From assembly GCA_027493945.1 (NCBI GenBank), contig JAOSJU010000001.1, positions 620,001-684,000 of the forward strand: a stretch of DNA of 64,000 nt, given 5' to 3'. The DNA is from Burkholderiaceae bacterium (GTDB taxonomy: Bacteria > Pseudomonadota > Gammaproteobacteria > Burkholderiales > Burkholderiaceae_E). Position numbers and translations under genes: made by a program. Position 1 is the stretch's first letter; the number at the start of each line of letters is the position of its first letter. Under the pieces are notes generated by a model, which ran no database searches, was not told the origin of the DNA, and saw nothing but the letters and a program-made list of their open reading frames with translations. Below are positions 1 to 9,901 of the stretch, in pieces.

Positions 1-432
1 TGGCCTCGGCGAAGGTGCGACTGGCGATCGCCTCGTCGCCGCGACCGGGTTCGACGTAGCGGCCCTCGGTCAGCGCGAGGTCGTTCAGCATCGGCACGCG
101 CTGCTCGGGGATCGACACGAGCCGCCCGGTTGCAGGCTCGTCGAGCCCGGGCACGTCGAGCGTCACGTCGCCCACGACGCGGGTGTCGACCGTCGCGACC
201 CCCGGAATCGCGCGGATGCGCTGCGCGACTTCCAGCGGTGCCCGCTTCAGGCCCGCGAACACGTCGGCGAAGCGGTAGCTCGCGTAGTAGTCCTGCTGCG
301 CGACGACCAGCGAATGCCAGGTGCCGCGCATCGCGACGAACGCGGCGATGCCGCACGCGACCACCAGCGCGGCGGCCATCACCTGCCCGCGCAGGTGCCA
401 CAACTCGCGCAGCGTGATCCGCGCCAGCGGCG

Positions 433-436
<4 letters not shown>
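1..436 (-). CDS. ABC transporter permease, FtsX/MacB-like (partial, 3' end outside window)
   Basis: The first ~145 residues of a large inner-membrane permease; the rest lies beyond position 1. The GTG start at 436 gives an N-terminus of [18 protein letters not shown] followed by one hydrophobic helix (residues about 19-35) and then a periplasmic domain beginning [21 protein letters not shown], typical of large FtsX-superfamily permeases working with a LolD/DevA-type ATPase. The GTG overlaps the probable TGA stop of the ATPase gene as GTGA, the coupling style seen repeatedly in this window. As written, the frame is also open into the ATPase gene, so a fused ATPase-permease cannot be fully excluded. 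The substrate is unknown; lipid, lipoprotein or peptide export would fit the family. Confidence 0.75.
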
Positions 437-1144
<708 letters not shown>

Positions 1145-1160
1145 TGCGCTGCTCCCGGCG

Positions 1161-2207
1161 CTATCCAGCCGTCGCGAGGTCGGCCGCCGACGTGAACGAA
1201 TCGGCGAAGAACTCGGTCGGCTGCAACCCGCAGGTCGCGGTGAAGTCGCGCCGCGCGGCGTCGACCATCGCCGGCGCACCGCAGGCGTACACCTGGTGGC
1301 CGGACAGGTCGGGCAGGTCGACCATCACCGCGCGATGCACGAAGCCGGTGCGCCCGTGCCAGTCGTCTTCGGGCAGTGCGTCGGACACCACCGGCACGTA
1401 TTGGAAACCGTCGATCTCGCGCGCCCACTGCCCGGCGAGCGCGTTCATGTAGAGGTCGCGCGGGCGCCGGCCGCCCCAATAGAGCGTCATGGGCCGCGCG
1501 ATTCCGGCGTGGCGTGCATGCTCGACCATCGCCTTGACCGGCGCGAAGCCGGTGCCGCTCACCACGAACACGATCGGCCGATCGCTGTCCTCGCGCAGGA
1601 AGAAGGTGCCCATCGGCCCCTCGAAGCGCAGGATGTCGCGCACCGCGATCGGCGGCTGCGCCGCGCCGAACAGCGCGTCGGTGAAGCGCCCGCCGGGCAT
1701 GTGGCGCACGTGCAATTCGAGCCGGCCCTGGGCCAGGTGCGACGCGCCGGCCATCGAGTAGCTGCGTCGCGAGCCGTCCTTCAGCAGCAATTCGATGTAT
1801 TGGCCGGCCAGGTATTGCAGCCGCTCGTTGGCCGGCAACTGCAGCACGAGCACCGCGACATCCGGGGCCGGGTGCTCGATCGACGCGATCCGGCACGGCA
1901 TCTTGCGGATCGGGATGTCGCCGGCGGCAGCCACCACGCGGCATTCGACCGAGAGGTCGGAGCGCGCGTGCGCGCAGCACAGCAGTGCGTAGCCGCGCGC
2001 GGCCTCGTCGGCGCCGAGCGCCTTCTCGGCATGCGGCCCCTGCCCGATGCGGCCCTCCACCACGCGCGCCTTGCACGATCCGCAGGCGCCGTCACGGCAA
2101 CCGTAGGGCAGCACCACGCCCTGGCGCAAGGCCGCTTCGAGGATGAACTCGTCGTCGTCGACGTCGAACTGCCTGCCGCTGGGAGTGACGGTGACCTTGA
2201 AGCTCAT
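1161..2207 (-). CDS. CDP-6-deoxy-delta-3,4-glucoseen reductase-like [2Fe-2S] flavoprotein reductase
   Basis: A 348-residue electron-transfer protein. Residues 1-95 are a plant-type ferredoxin domain with cysteines in [10 protein letters not shown] and a distal Cys in LLCC, the usual C-x4-C-x2-C...C ligand set. Then come a ferredoxin-reductase FAD domain (RSYSMAG, matching the RxYS FAD motif) and an NAD-binding domain ([12 protein letters not shown], with a C-terminal YACGAP motif). The family name comes from AscD/RfbI of dideoxysugar synthesis. In Burkholderiales a homologue of this type sits in housekeeping loci beside an SDR/epimerase gene, as here (divergent at 2279), so the true substrate is not known. 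No sugar-nucleotide genes are nearby. Confidence 0.8.
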   Translation of the reverse strand: MSFKVTVTPSGRQFDVDDDEFILEAALRQGVVLPYGCRDGACGSCKARVVEGRIGQGPHAEKALGADEAARGYALLCCAHARSDLSVECRVVAAAGDIPIRKMPCRIASIEHPAPDVAVLVLQLPANERLQYLAGQYIELLLKDGSRRSYSMAGASHLAQGRLELHVRHMPGGRFTDALFGAAQPPIAVRDILRFEGPMGTFFLREDSDRPIVFVVSGTGFAPVKAMVEHARHAGIARPMTLYWGGRRPRDLYMNALAGQWAREIDGFQYVPVVSDALPEDDWHGRTGFVHRAVMVDLPDLSGHQVYACGAPAMVDAARRDFTATCGLQPTEFFADSFTSAADLATAG

Positions 2208-2278
2208 GGCTGGCCCGAGGGCGAACGCGCAAAGCCGCTATTATGGCCCGCCGATCCGAGCGCATTCTCGAGCCGATG

Positions 2279-3241
2279 AGCCTTTGCTTCGCCCCGCGTG
2301 GGGCACCCCGCGCCCTGCCCCGGCGCTTCCGGCGCCCGCGCCTGCTGGTGATCGGCTGCGGCGACGTCGGCCTGCGCCTGCTGCGGCAACTCGCGCCGCG
2401 ATTGCACGGCGCCCTCGGCGCGATCGCGGTCACGCGCCGACCCGAGCAGCAGGCAGCGGCGCGCGCACTGGGCGCGCGCGCGATCGCGGCCGACCTCGAC
2501 GACCGGCGCTCGCTGCGCCGGCTCGCGGCCTTCACCGGCTGGGCGATCGATCTCGCGCCGCCGCCCGCCAGCGGCAGCGACGACCCGCGCAGCGCCCGCC
2601 TGATCGCCGCGAGCGCCCCCGCGCTGCGCCGGCGCCGTCGTTGCGGCATGCCCGCGAGATGGGCCTACATCAGCACCACCGGCGTCTACGGCAACTGCGG
2701 CAGCGCCGTCTTCGACGAAACCCGGCCGGTCGCGCCGGCCAGCGCGCGCGCGATCCGGCGCGTCGCCGCGGAGAAGCGGATGCGCGCGCTCGGCGCCCGC
2801 GCCCTCGCGCGCGTGCCGATCCTGCGCGCGCCGGGCATCTACGCGCAGGATCGGCTGCCGATCGAACGGCTGCGCCGCGGCACGCCGGCGCTCGCCGAGG
2901 CCGACGACGTGTACAGCAACCACGTGCACGCCGACGACCTGGCCCGCGCGGCCTGGCTCGCGCTGTTTCGCGGGCGCCCGGGGCGCGTCTATCACGCGGT
3001 CGACGACAGCGACCTGAAGATGGGCGCGTACTTCGACAAGGTCGCCGATGCGCTGGGCCTGCCGCGTCCGCCGCGACTGCCGCGCGAGGAGGTGACCCGC
3101 CAGGTGAGTCCGGCCATGCTTTCGTTCATGAGCGAGTCGCGGCGGCTGTCCAACCGGCGCCTGAAGCGCGAGTTGCGCTGCCGGCTGCGCTGGCCGACGG
3201 TGGATGCCACGCTGGCCGCGCTCGATCCGACGCTGCTATAA
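2279..3241 (+). CDS. NAD-dependent epimerase/dehydratase family protein (atypical SDR, YeeZ-like)
   Basis: A Rossmann protein of about 320 residues. The glycine motif is LLVIGCGDVGLRLL, near the N-terminus, and WAYISTTGVYG holds an SDR-like S...Y region without a clear YxxxK, as in the YeeZ-like extended SDRs. An ATG at 2243 would add 12 residues, but it lies inside a good -10 box (TATTAT, 2239-2244), so I prefer ATG 2279. The gene ends in CTA-TAA, and this end doubles as the -10 box of the tRNA promoter. It is divergent from the ferredoxin-reductase-like gene, a pairing seen in related betaproteobacteria. The substrate is unknown. Confidence 0.75.
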   Translation, partial: SLCFAPRGAPRALPRRFRRPRLLVIGCGDVGLRLLRQLAPRLHGALGAIAVTRRPEQQAAARALGARAIAADLDDRRSLRRLAAFTGWAIDLAPPPASGSDDPRSARLIAASAPALRRRRRCGMPARWAYISTTGVYGNCGSAVFDETRPVAPASARAIRRVAAEKRMRALGARALARVPILRAPGIYAQDRLPIERLRRGTPALAEADDVYSNHVHADDLARAAWLALFRGRPGRVYHAVDDSDLKMGAYFDKVADALGLPRPPRLPREEVTRQVSPAMLSFMSESRRLSNRRLKRELRCRLRWPTVDATLAALDPTLL

Positions 3242-3242
3242 T
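3234..3242 (+). promoter_or_regulatory. Extended -10 promoter of tRNA-Thr
   Basis: TGCTATAAT is an extended -10 element (TGn plus a perfect TATAAT) 43 bases upstream of the tRNA gene. No good -35 is visible at the expected spacing. The TAA within it is the stop codon of the upstream epimerase gene. Confidence 0.65.
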
Positions 3243-3285
3243 CGCGGGCTTGCCGCGTCGTCCGCTTCCTGCGGGACCGCGCAAG

Positions 3286-3361
3286 GCCGGTGTAGCTCAG
3301 TTGGTAGAGCAGCGCATTCGTAATGCGAAGGTCGACAGTTCGAGTCCGTCCATCGGCACCA
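3286..3361 (+). tRNA. tRNA-Thr (anticodon CGT)
   Basis: A 76-nt tRNA with encoded CCA. The acceptor stem GCCGGTG pairs with CATCGGC, the D-arm GCTC...GAGC is intact, and the anticodon loop is TTCGTAA with anticodon CGT, which reads ACG (Thr). The T-loop TTCGAGT is normal, but the T-stem GACAG/CCGTC has an A-C mismatch at positions 52-62. The 27-43 pair is also G-A. The gene has its own promoter and a strong terminator, so it is a monocistronic unit. Confidence 0.95.
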
Positions 3362-3369
3362 GTCTTCGC

Positions 3370-3398
3370 CGGCCCGAACCCTCGGGCCGTCTTTTTTT
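3370..3398 (+). terminator. Rho-independent terminator after tRNA-Thr
   Basis: A perfect 8-bp stem, CGGCCCGA (3370-3377) with TCGGGCCG (3382-3389), closes a 4-base loop and is followed by a run of seven T (3392-3398). It begins 9 bases after the tRNA 3' end. Confidence 0.93.
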
Positions 3399-3458
3399 GG
3401 TCCCCGGCCGGGCCGGCCTGCAAAGCCGCCATCGGCCGCAAGCGCCGCGACATCGACG

Positions 3459-4226
3459 ATGCCCGCTTCGCCGAACCCTGATGCGGCGTTCTCGCTGACC
3501 GGGGTCACCCACGCCTTCGGCGCGGTCCGCGCGATCGACGACGTCACGCTCGACTTCCGGCGCGGGCGCACCACCATCCTGATCGGCACCAGCGGCTCGG
3601 GCAAATCCACCGCGCTGCGCCTGCTGATCGGACTGGAATGGCCGGACTCCGGTGAAGTGCGCTGCGACGGCGAACCATTGCGCCGCGAGCGGGTGCTCGA
3701 GGTACGGCGCCGGATGGGCTACGTGATCCAGGAGGGCGGCCTGTTTCCGCACCTGACGGTGCTCGGCAACCTCGGCCTGCTGCCGCACCATCTCGGCTGG
3801 AACAAGGCGCGCATCCGCGAGCGCGCGGGCGAACTGGCTGAACTGACGCATCTGCACACGGGCCTGCTCCAGCGGTTTCCGGTCGAACTGTCCGGCGGCG
3901 AGCGCCAGCGCGTGGCGCTGATGCGCGCGTTGATGCTGAACCCGCCGACGCTGCTGCTCGACGAGCCCCTGGGTGCCCTCGATCCGTTGGTACGCCACGA
4001 ACTGCAGGACGAATTGCGCGAGATCTTCCGGCGCCTCGGCAAGACCGTCATCATGGTCACCCACGATCTCGCCGAAGCGGCGTTCTTCAGCGACCGACTG
4101 GTCCTGATGCGGCGCGGCCGCGTGGTGCAGGACGGCAGCCTCGACGATTTTCGCCGCGCGCCGGCCGACGATTTCGTGCGAGCGTTCCTGGCTGCGTACC
4201 GCGAACTGCCGGACGCTGCCTCGTGA
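3459..4226 (+). CDS. Osmoprotectant (glycine betaine/choline-type) ABC transporter ATP-binding protein
   Basis: A 255-residue cytoplasmic ATPase of the OpuCA/ProV/OsmV group that powers uptake of quaternary-ammonium compatible solutes. Walker A is GTSGSGKST (about residue 47), the Q-loop is VIQEGGLFPHL, the signature is LSGGERQRVALMRA, Walker B is LLLDEPLGALD and the switch His is in VTHDLAEA. No C-terminal CBS domains are present, unlike many OpuCA proteins. Its stop overlaps the GTG of the next gene in GTGA, so the two are translationally coupled and probably form one importer. Confidence 0.88.
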   Translation: MPASPNPDAAFSLTGVTHAFGAVRAIDDVTLDFRRGRTTILIGTSGSGKSTALRLLIGLEWPDSGEVRCDGEPLRRERVLEVRRRMGYVIQEGGLFPHLTVLGNLGLLPHHLGWNKARIRERAGELAELTHLHTGLLQRFPVELSGGERQRVALMRALMLNPPTLLLDEPLGALDPLVRHELQDELREIFRRLGKTVIMVTHDLAEAAFFSDRLVLMRRGRVVQDGSLDDFRRAPADDFVRAFLAAYRELPDAAS

Positions 4227-5722
4227 AGCGCTGGCTGGCATGGCTGCTGTGGCTGCCGCTGGCCTGCTTCGCGGCGGCGGGCGCATCGTCGACGGCCCCG
4301 GCCACGCTGCTCGTCGGTTCGAAAGCCTTCACCGAGTCGGTGGTGCTGGCCGAGATCGCCCGACTCGCCGCACGCGAGCACGGGGTCGACGCGGAACACC
4401 GGCGCAGCCTGGGCGGCACGCGCATCCTGTGGCGCGCGCTGAACGAAGGCGCGATCGACGCCTATTCCGAATACACCGGCACCATCACCCACGAATTGCT
4501 GCGCGACCTGCCTGCCGATGCGGGCGTCGGCGCCTTGCGCGCGCGCCTGCAAGAGCTCGGGATCGGGACCACCGATCCACTGGGATTCAACAACACCTAT
4601 GCGATCGGCATGCGCGAGGAGGACGCGAAGAAGCTGCACATCCGCAGCATTTCCGACCTCGCCCGGCACCCGAACCTGAAGCTCGCGTTCTCCAACGAAT
4701 TCATGGATCGCGAGGACGGCTGGCCGGGGCTGCAGGCGGCCTACCACCTCCCGATGGGCGCACGCGGGATGGACCATTCATTGGCCTACCGGGCACTGGC
4801 ATCGCGCGCCGTCGACGCGATCGACCTTTACAGCACCGACGCCGAAATCGCCGACTACGGCCTGCGGGTGCTCGAGGACGACCGGGGCTATTTCCCCCGC
4901 TACGACGCGGTGTACCTGTACCGGCTGGACCTCGAGCGCCGCGCACCGCGATTCGTGGCGGCCCTGAACGGCCTGGCCGGCAGCATCGACGCCCAGCGGA
5001 TGCGCGCGATGAACAAGGCGGTCAAGCTCGACGGCGAGAACGAAAGCGCGGTCGCGGCCGCGTTCCTGGGCGTCGACACGGGCAAGGTCGCGGGCGACGG
5101 TTTCCGGTCGCAGCTGGTCCGCCACACGCTGCAGCACCTCGCACTGGCCGGCGTCTCGCTGTCACTGGCCATCGTCGTCGCGGTACCGCTGGGCGTCTAC
5201 GCCGCGCGCCGGCGACGACTCGGTCAGCTCGTCCTGGGGCTGACCGGGGTCCTGCAGACCGTGCCGTCGCTGGCGCTTTTCGTGTTCATGATCCCGCTGT
5301 TCGGCATCGGCGCCAAACCCGCGATCGCGGCGCTTTTCCTGTACAGCCTGCTGCCGATCGTGCGCAACACTCACGCCGGACTGACCAGCACCGAGCCCTC
5401 GTTGCTGGAGTCGGCGGCGGCACTGGGCCTGCCGCCGCGCGTGCGGCTGTGGCGCGTCGAACTGCCGCTGGCGCTGGGCTCGATCCTGGCCGGCGTCAAG
5501 ATCGCCGCGGTCATCAACGTCGGCACCGCGACCCTCGGCGCGTTGATTGGTGCCGGCGGCTACGGCGAACCGATCCTGACCGGCATCCGCCTCGACGACA
5601 TCGGCCTGATCATGCAGGGCGCGGTGCCCGCCGCCTTGCTGGCTCTGGTGATCCAGGGCGTGTTCGAGTTGCTCGAACGCGCGCTTACGCCGCGCGGATT
5701 GCGGATTCGCGCGAAGTCGTGA
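4223..5722 (+). CDS. Fused osmoprotectant substrate-binding protein / ABC permease
   Basis: A 499-residue protein starting with GTG at 4223. Residues 1-20 are a hydrophobic signal-like segment. About 25-285 is an OpuAC/ProX-type binding domain: VGSKAFTES is the family N-terminal motif, and EYTGT and GFNNTYAIGMR are ligand-lobe motifs. About 300-490 is the OpuCB/ProW-type transmembrane domain with TVPSLALFVFM and an EAA-like loop ESAAALGLPPRVRLWRVELP. The binding domain is N-terminal to the permease, so a signal-anchor topology must place it in the periplasm. With the ATPase gene this two-gene operon encodes a complete importer. Confidence 0.86.
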   Translation: MKRWLAWLLWLPLACFAAAGASSTAPATLLVGSKAFTESVVLAEIARLAAREHGVDAEHRRSLGGTRILWRALNEGAIDAYSEYTGTITHELLRDLPADAGVGALRARLQELGIGTTDPLGFNNTYAIGMREEDAKKLHIRSISDLARHPNLKLAFSNEFMDREDGWPGLQAAYHLPMGARGMDHSLAYRALASRAVDAIDLYSTDAEIADYGLRVLEDDRGYFPRYDAVYLYRLDLERRAPRFVAALNGLAGSIDAQRMRAMNKAVKLDGENESAVAAAFLGVDTGKVAGDGFRSQLVRHTLQHLALAGVSLSLAIVVAVPLGVYAARRRRLGQLVLGLTGVLQTVPSLALFVFMIPLFGIGAKPAIAALFLYSLLPIVRNTHAGLTSTEPSLLESAAALGLPPRVRLWRVELPLALGSILAGVKIAAVINVGTATLGALIGAGGYGEPILTGIRLDDIGLIMQGAVPAALLALVIQGVFELLERALTPRGLRIRAKS

Positions 5723-5803
5723 TTGCGGGCAATCGGGCCGCGACGCAGGCAGTCCTTCGCGGTCGCGGCGATTCGGGCCAGATCGCCGACACCCGAGGCC
5801 TGT

Positions 5804-6744
5804 TCAGTCGGCCTGTGCCTTCGGCCGCGCCAGTCCCTTGGGCAGCGGGAAGGTCATGTTCTCGCGCACGCCGTGCAGCGGCTGCACGCTGCTCACGCCG
5901 AGCGCCTTCAGGCGGGCGAGCAGTTCCTCGACCAGCCGCTCGGGGGCGGACGCGCCGGCGGTGACACCGACGCGGTGCTTGCCCGCCAGCCGGGCCGGAT
6001 CGAGCTCGGCTGCCGAGCCGATCATCCGCGCCTCGCAGCCCATCTTCTGGGCCACCTCGCGCAGCCGGTTGCTGTTCGAGCTGGTGGGCGAGCCGATCAC
6101 CAGCACCAGGTCGCATTGCGGCGCCATCGCCTTGACCGCGTCCTGCCGGTTCTGCGTCGCGTAGCAGATGTCCTGCTTCTTCGGCTCGGCGATCGCCGGG
6201 AAGCGCGCCTTCAGCGCGGCGATGATCTCGCGGCAGTCGTCGATCGACAGCGTGGTCTGCGTGACGTAGCCAAGCTGCTGCGGATCGCGCACCTGCAGCC
6301 GCGCCACGTCGTCGACCGTCTGCACCGGTAGATCCCGTCGTCGGCCTGCCCCATCGTGCCCTGCACCTCGGGATGCCCGGCGTGGCCGATCATGATCAGC
6401 TCGCGGCCCTCCCGGCGCATCTTCGCCACTTCGATGTGCACCTTGGTGACCAGCGGGCAGGTCGCGTCGAACACGCGCAGGCCGCGCCGATCGGCCTCGG
6501 CGCGCACCGCGCGCGAGACGCCGTGCGCCGAGAAGATCACGACCGCGCCGTCGGGCACCTGGTCGAGCTCGTCGACGAAGATCGCCCCCTTGTCGCGCAA
6601 CTCGCGCACCACGTGCTCGTTGTGGACGATTTCGTGGCGCACGTAGATGGGCCGGCCGAACGCCTCGATCGCGCGCTCGACGATCTCGATCGCGCGGTCG
6701 ACGCCGGCGCAAAAGCCGCGGGGCTGGGCAAGAAGCGCGTCCAT
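5804..6744 (-). CDS. ispH: 4-hydroxy-3-methylbut-2-enyl diphosphate reductase IspH, with a -1 frame break near 6326
   Basis: Last enzyme of the MEP isoprenoid pathway; a [4Fe-4S] enzyme making IPP and DMAPP. The N-terminal part has [13 protein letters not shown] (cluster Cys), VRHEIVHN and [12 protein letters not shown] (second Cys). The C-terminal part has [11 protein letters not shown] and [11 protein letters not shown]. The two halves are in different frames. Restoring one base in TACCGG near 6326 (TAC-CTG-G fits the conserved YLV) gives a continuous 313-residue protein, the normal length. Because IspH is usually essential, I read this as a sequence error. The gene follows fkpB with 8 bases between them, the conserved fkpB-ispH pair. 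Confidence 0.9.
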
Positions 6745-6752
6745 GCGTGGCC

Positions 6753-7223
6753 TCAGAGAATGCCGAGGATCTCGACCTCGAAGCGGATCGGCCGCCCGGC
6801 CAGCGGGTGGTTGAAGTCGAAAAGCGCGCGGCGCTCGTCGAGCTCCATCAGCACGCCCGCGTAGCGCCCGCCGTCCGGCGCGGGAAACTCCACCGCGTCG
6901 CCGGGCCGGTAGTCGGTGTCGCCGCCGGCGTTCGCATCGAAGGCCGCGCGCGTGAGCGCCTGCAACAGCGCCGGGTTGCGCTCGCCGAAGGCCTGCGCGG
7001 GCGCCAGCTCGAAGCTCGCGCGCGTGCCCTCGGCCAGTCCGATCAGGCATCGTTCGAGCGGCTCGGCCAGTTGGCCGACCCCGAGCTGAAGGGTGGCGGG
7101 ACGACCGCCGAAAGTGCTAATGACGTCCTCGCCGGATTCGACCAGACTGATCCGGTAGTGCAGCGTCAGATGAGAGTCGGCCGACACCGTGCCCGGGGCG
7201 GCCGCCGAAGAAGTGCTCGTCAT
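6753..7223 (-). CDS. fkpB: FKBP-type peptidyl-prolyl isomerase, SlpA/FkpB-like
   Basis: A 156-residue SlyD/FkpB-type isomerase. Features are LTLHYRISL at the N-terminus, then an inserted flap domain around [10 protein letters not shown], then [19 protein letters not shown] at the C-terminus, which is diagnostic of the SlyD group. There is no His-rich metal tail, so it is FkpB-like rather than SlyD. It is followed by ispH, a conserved pairing. An ATG at 7232 falls inside a TAGAAT -10 box, so ATG 7223 is preferred; that start is 7 bases from the -10 box and would make the mRNA nearly leaderless. Confidence 0.85.
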   Translation of the reverse strand: MTSTSSAAAPGTVSADSHLTLHYRISLVESGEDVISTFGGRPATLQLGVGQLAEPLERCLIGLAEGTRASFELAPAQAFGERNPALLQALTRAAFDANAGGDTDYRPGDAVEFPAPDGGRYAGVLMELDERRALFDFNHPLAGRPIRFEVEILGIL

Positions 7224-7230
7224 GGCCGCC

Positions 7231-7236
7231 ATTCTA
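7231..7236 (-). promoter_or_regulatory. -10 box of fkpB-ispH
   Basis: TAGAAT on the minus strand, 7 bases before the chosen fkpB ATG. No clear -35 is seen. The same hexamer and the same 7-base spacing to ATG occur at clpS. Confidence 0.5.
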
Positions 7237-7291
7237 GGCCGACTTGTCCGGCGGCCCGGCCGCCGCCCTCTCACCGACCAGGGAGCCCGAG

Positions 7292-7966
7292 TTGAGAATC
7301 CGCGATTGGCCGATCGAGCAGCGCCCCCGCGAGCGCCTGCTGGCCGGGGGCGCCGCCGTCCTGTCCGATGCCGAACTGCTGGCGGTGCTGCTGCGCACCG
7401 GCACCGCCGGCAAGCACGCGGTCGAGCTGGCCCGCGAGCTGCTCGCCGAATGCGGAGGCCTGCGCGGGCTGGTGTGCGCCGACGCCCGCCCGAGCTCGCG
7501 CAATCCGGGCCTGGGCCCCGCGCGGCGCGCGCAACTGCAGGCCGCCGTCGAGCTGGCGCGGCGCAGCCTGCGCGAAGAACTGCGCGACCGCGACACGCTC
7601 GCCTCGCCGGCCGCGGTGCGCGAGTTCCTCGCACTGTGGCTGCGCGACCGTGGCCACGAGATCTTCGCCGGGCTGTTTCTCGACGCGCAGAACCGGCTGA
7701 TCGCCGCCGAGGAACTGTTCCGCGGCACGCTGACGCAGACCGCCGTCTATCCGCGCGAGGTCGCGCGCCGCGCACTCGAACTGAACAGCGCCGCGCTGAT
7801 CCTCGCGCACAACCACCCGTCGGGCATCGCCGAACCGAGCACGGCCGATCGCCTGCTCACGCAGGCGCTCAAGGCCACGCTGTCGCAACTCGACGTGCCG
7901 GTGCTCGATCACCTGATCGTGGCCGGCAACCGCTGCTTCTCGTTCGCCGAGGCCGGCCTGCTCTGA
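7292..7966 (+). CDS. radC: RadC family JAMM/MPN+ protein
   Basis: A 224-residue protein. The N-terminal helix-hairpin-helix region (RPRERLLAGGAAVLSDAELLAVLLRTG) is followed by the MPN+/JAMM metalloprotease-like domain with the metal motif HNHPSGIAEPSTAD (H-x-H...S-x2-D) and an upstream Glu. The name comes from an old DNA-repair assignment that was later withdrawn; the function is unknown. I chose the TTG start at 7292 because AGGGAG lies 6 bases upstream; an ATG at 7244 would add 16 poorly conserved residues. Divergent from fkpB. Confidence 0.85.
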   Translation: MRIRDWPIEQRPRERLLAGGAAVLSDAELLAVLLRTGTAGKHAVELARELLAECGGLRGLVCADARPSSRNPGLGPARRAQLQAAVELARRSLREELRDRDTLASPAAVREFLALWLRDRGHEIFAGLFLDAQNRLIAAEELFRGTLTQTAVYPREVARRALELNSAALILAHNHPSGIAEPSTADRLLTQALKATLSQLDVPVLDHLIVAGNRCFSFAEAGLL

Positions 7967-7984
7967 ACGTGGCGCGATGGCTGC

Positions 7985-8461
7985 TCAGCGGTTGCCCCGG
8001 CCCTGGTTACCCTTGCCCTTGCCCTGGCCGCGCGAGCCCGGGTGGCCCGGCCGGCCGTCGTGGCCGCGCCCGCGCGGCGCGTCGTAGCGCCGCTGATGGC
8101 GCGGCGGCCGGTGCGCCGACCGGTAGCTCTCGCGATAGCGCGGCGCGTAGACCTCGTTGTACCAGCGGTCCTGCACGAAATACACCGGTTGCCCGCAGGC
8201 GCCGTAGTTGTGGCAGTGCTTGCGCCAGTCCTTCGCGTGGCCCGGCGGCACGTGCAGGTAGATCGGCTGGCGCACCACCCCGTAGGGCGCCTGCTGGATG
8301 ATCACCGGCTCGGGGTAGATCACCACCGGATGCGGAAACTGGCCGATGTCGATGCGGCCGTAGAAGCCGGGCTGGCCCACGCTGATCGACACGCCGACGT
8401 CGGCGGCCAGGGCCGGAATGGCGGCCGCGGCGAGCAAGGCGGCGAACAGGAAACGCTTCAT
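7985..8461 (-). CDS. Secreted/periplasmic hypothetical protein with Arg/Gly-rich tail
   Basis: A 158-residue protein with a clear signal peptide (residues 1-19, cleavage after ALA in AIPALAAD). The mature part has VSISVGQPGFYGRIDIG and a Tyr/Pro-rich stretch (PVVIYPEPVIIQQAPYG), two Cys in HCHNYGACG that could form a disulfide, and then a very basic tail rich in Arg, Gly, His and Lys. Such exported proteins are common as unnamed genes in betaproteobacteria; no function is known. It is convergent with radC. Confidence 0.75.
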   Translation of the reverse strand: MKRFLFAALLAAAAIPALAADVGVSISVGQPGFYGRIDIGQFPHPVVIYPEPVIIQQAPYGVVRQPIYLHVPPGHAKDWRKHCHNYGACGQPVYFVQDRWYNEVYAPRYRESYRSAHRPPRHQRRYDAPRGRGHDGRPGHPGSRGQGKGKGNQGRGNR

Positions 8462-8574
8462 GCGATGTGACTCCGGTTGCGCAAAATCCCCTTATAACCC
8501 GGCCCGCGCAGCGCCCGCCCCGCAGGCGTCCTGAACCGCCGGCGCGCTTGCGCCGCGAACCCGGACACTGGCGT

Positions 8575-8604
8575 TTGCGCGAAAAGCCCAAATAGCGCTA
8601 GAAT
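8575..8604 (+). promoter_or_regulatory. Sigma-70 promoter of rpmB-rpmG
   Basis: TTGCGC (8575-8580), an 18-base spacer and TAGAAT (8599-8604). The predicted start leaves a leader of about 80 bases before rpmB. Confidence 0.65.
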
Positions 8605-8689
8605 TCAAGGCTTTGCTGCAATACCGCGACAATTTACCGAGACCACCAAGGGCCGAGCCAGCCAGGGCTCGCGTTCCCAGGAGCCCGCC

Positions 8690-8926
8690 ATGGCCAAAGT
8701 CTGCCAAGTCACCGGAAAAGCGCCGATGGTCGGCCACAACGTTTCGCACGCGAACAACAAGACCAAGCGCCGCTTCCTGCCGAACCTGCAATACCGTCGC
8801 TTCTGGGTCGAGAGCGAGAACCGCTGGGTGCGCCTGCGCATCACCAATGCGGCGCTGAGGCTGATCGACAAGAAAGGCATCGACGCGGTGCTCGCCGACC
8901 TGCGCGCCCGCGGTGAAGCGGCCTGA
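8690..8926 (+). CDS. rpmB: 50S ribosomal protein L28
   Basis: A 78-residue ribosomal large-subunit protein. It begins [29 protein letters not shown], with the L28 signature. GGAG lies 6-9 bases upstream of the ATG. It forms an operon with rpmG 30 bases downstream, the standard bacterial pair. The single Cys means this is the zinc-free form. Confidence 0.97.
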   Translation: MAKVCQVTGKAPMVGHNVSHANNKTKRRFLPNLQYRRFWVESENRWVRLRITNAALRLIDKKGIDAVLADLRARGEAA

Positions 8927-8956
8927 TTCGACGAACTACGCCGAGGGACCACGATC

Positions 8957-9112
8957 ATGCGCGACAAGATCAAGCTCGAATCGACGGCCGGCACCGGCCA
9001 CTTCTACACGACGACCAAGAACAAGCGGACGATGCCGGAGAAGATGGAGATCCGGAAATTCGATCCGGTCGCCCGCAAGCACGTCGCCTACAAGGAAACG
9101 AAGATCAAGTAA
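8957..9112 (+). CDS. rpmG: 50S ribosomal protein L33
   Basis: A 51-residue protein ([20 protein letters not shown]... to KETKIK) of the L33 family. It has no CxxC pair, so it is the zinc-independent form. It follows rpmB closely. Its last 8 bases overlap the end of the convergent SDR gene. Confidence 0.97.
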   Translation: MRDKIKLESTAGTGHFYTTTKNKRTMPEKMEIRKFDPVARKHVAYKETKIK

Positions 9113-9866
9113 GCGAATCGCGGATGTCGTCGATCTCGCGCTCGCCGAAGTCGTCGCGCTCGAGGTAGGCGAGGATGCGCGCGGCGACCTCGCCGGGCGA
9201 GCCGAGCGCGCCATCGGCCTTCAGCTTGCGGAAGCGCTCCACCGGCGGGAAATCGGCCTGGTCGGCACCGCGAATCGTCACCTGCATGTCGGTGTCGATC
9301 ACGCCCGGGGCGAGCGAACAGGCGCGCGCCGCGTTCGGCCTGCCGACCTGCTCGGCCTTGATGCATCGGGTGAACATGTCGAGCGCCGCCTTGGCGCTGC
9401 AATAGGCCGACCAGCCCGCCACCGGATAGCGCGCGGCGCCCGAAGAGATGTTCAGCACGCGCCGTTCGATGCCCGAGGCATCGGTCGCGGCGAGAAACGA
9501 CGCGGTGAGCAGCATCGCCGCGGCCAGGTTCAACTGCAGCGCGGTCGCCAGCGCAGCGGCTGCCAGCGTCTCGACGCGGCCGATCGGCTCGATCGTGCCG
9601 GCGTTGTTGATCAGCACGAATCGCGACGCGCCGCTCGCCGAGTTCAGCGCCTGGCCGAGCGAGTCGGCCAGGCGCGCGGCAGCCCCGCCATCGGACAGGT
9701 CGCACAGCCGGTAGTCGAGCCGCGCGCCGCTCGCGCGCGCCTTCGCCGCGAGCGCCTCGTTCGGCGAGCGTGCGATGCAGACGAGTTGTCGCGACGGCGA
9801 CAGCAAGCGTTCGGCCATGGCCGCGCCCAGCCCCCTCGATGCCCCGGTCAGGATGACGAACTGCAT
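9105..9866 (-). CDS. SDR family oxidoreductase (sepiapterin/benzil-reductase-like)
   Basis: A 253-residue classical short-chain dehydrogenase. The cofactor motif is TGASRGLG at residues 6-13, followed by NNAG and the catalytic set Ser (NISSGAA) with YxxxK in YCSAKAA. The Arg after the first Gly motif and the overall pattern resemble bacterial sepiapterin-reductase-like enzymes that use NADPH. The substrate is unknown. It lies 35 bases after panB on the same strand and is likely co-transcribed. Its 3' end overlaps the 3' end of rpmG by 8 bases. Confidence 0.8.
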   Translation of the reverse strand: MQFVILTGASRGLGAAMAERLLSPSRQLVCIARSPNEALAAKARASGARLDYRLCDLSDGGAAARLADSLGQALNSASGASRFVLINNAGTIEPIGRVETLAAAALATALQLNLAAAMLLTASFLAATDASGIERRVLNISSGAARYPVAGWSAYCSAKAALDMFTRCIKAEQVGRPNAARACSLAPGVIDTDMQVTIRGADQADFPPVERFRKLKADGALGSPGEVAARILAYLERDDFGEREIDDIRDSLT

Positions 9867-9901
9867 CGCTTGCCTCGCTATCGGTTCGCCGCGCGCCGGC
9901 G

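Noticed and set aside
2243..2278. ATG 2243 as the epimerase start
   Set aside because: It lies inside the TATTAT -10 box, and the extra 12 residues show no family resemblance.
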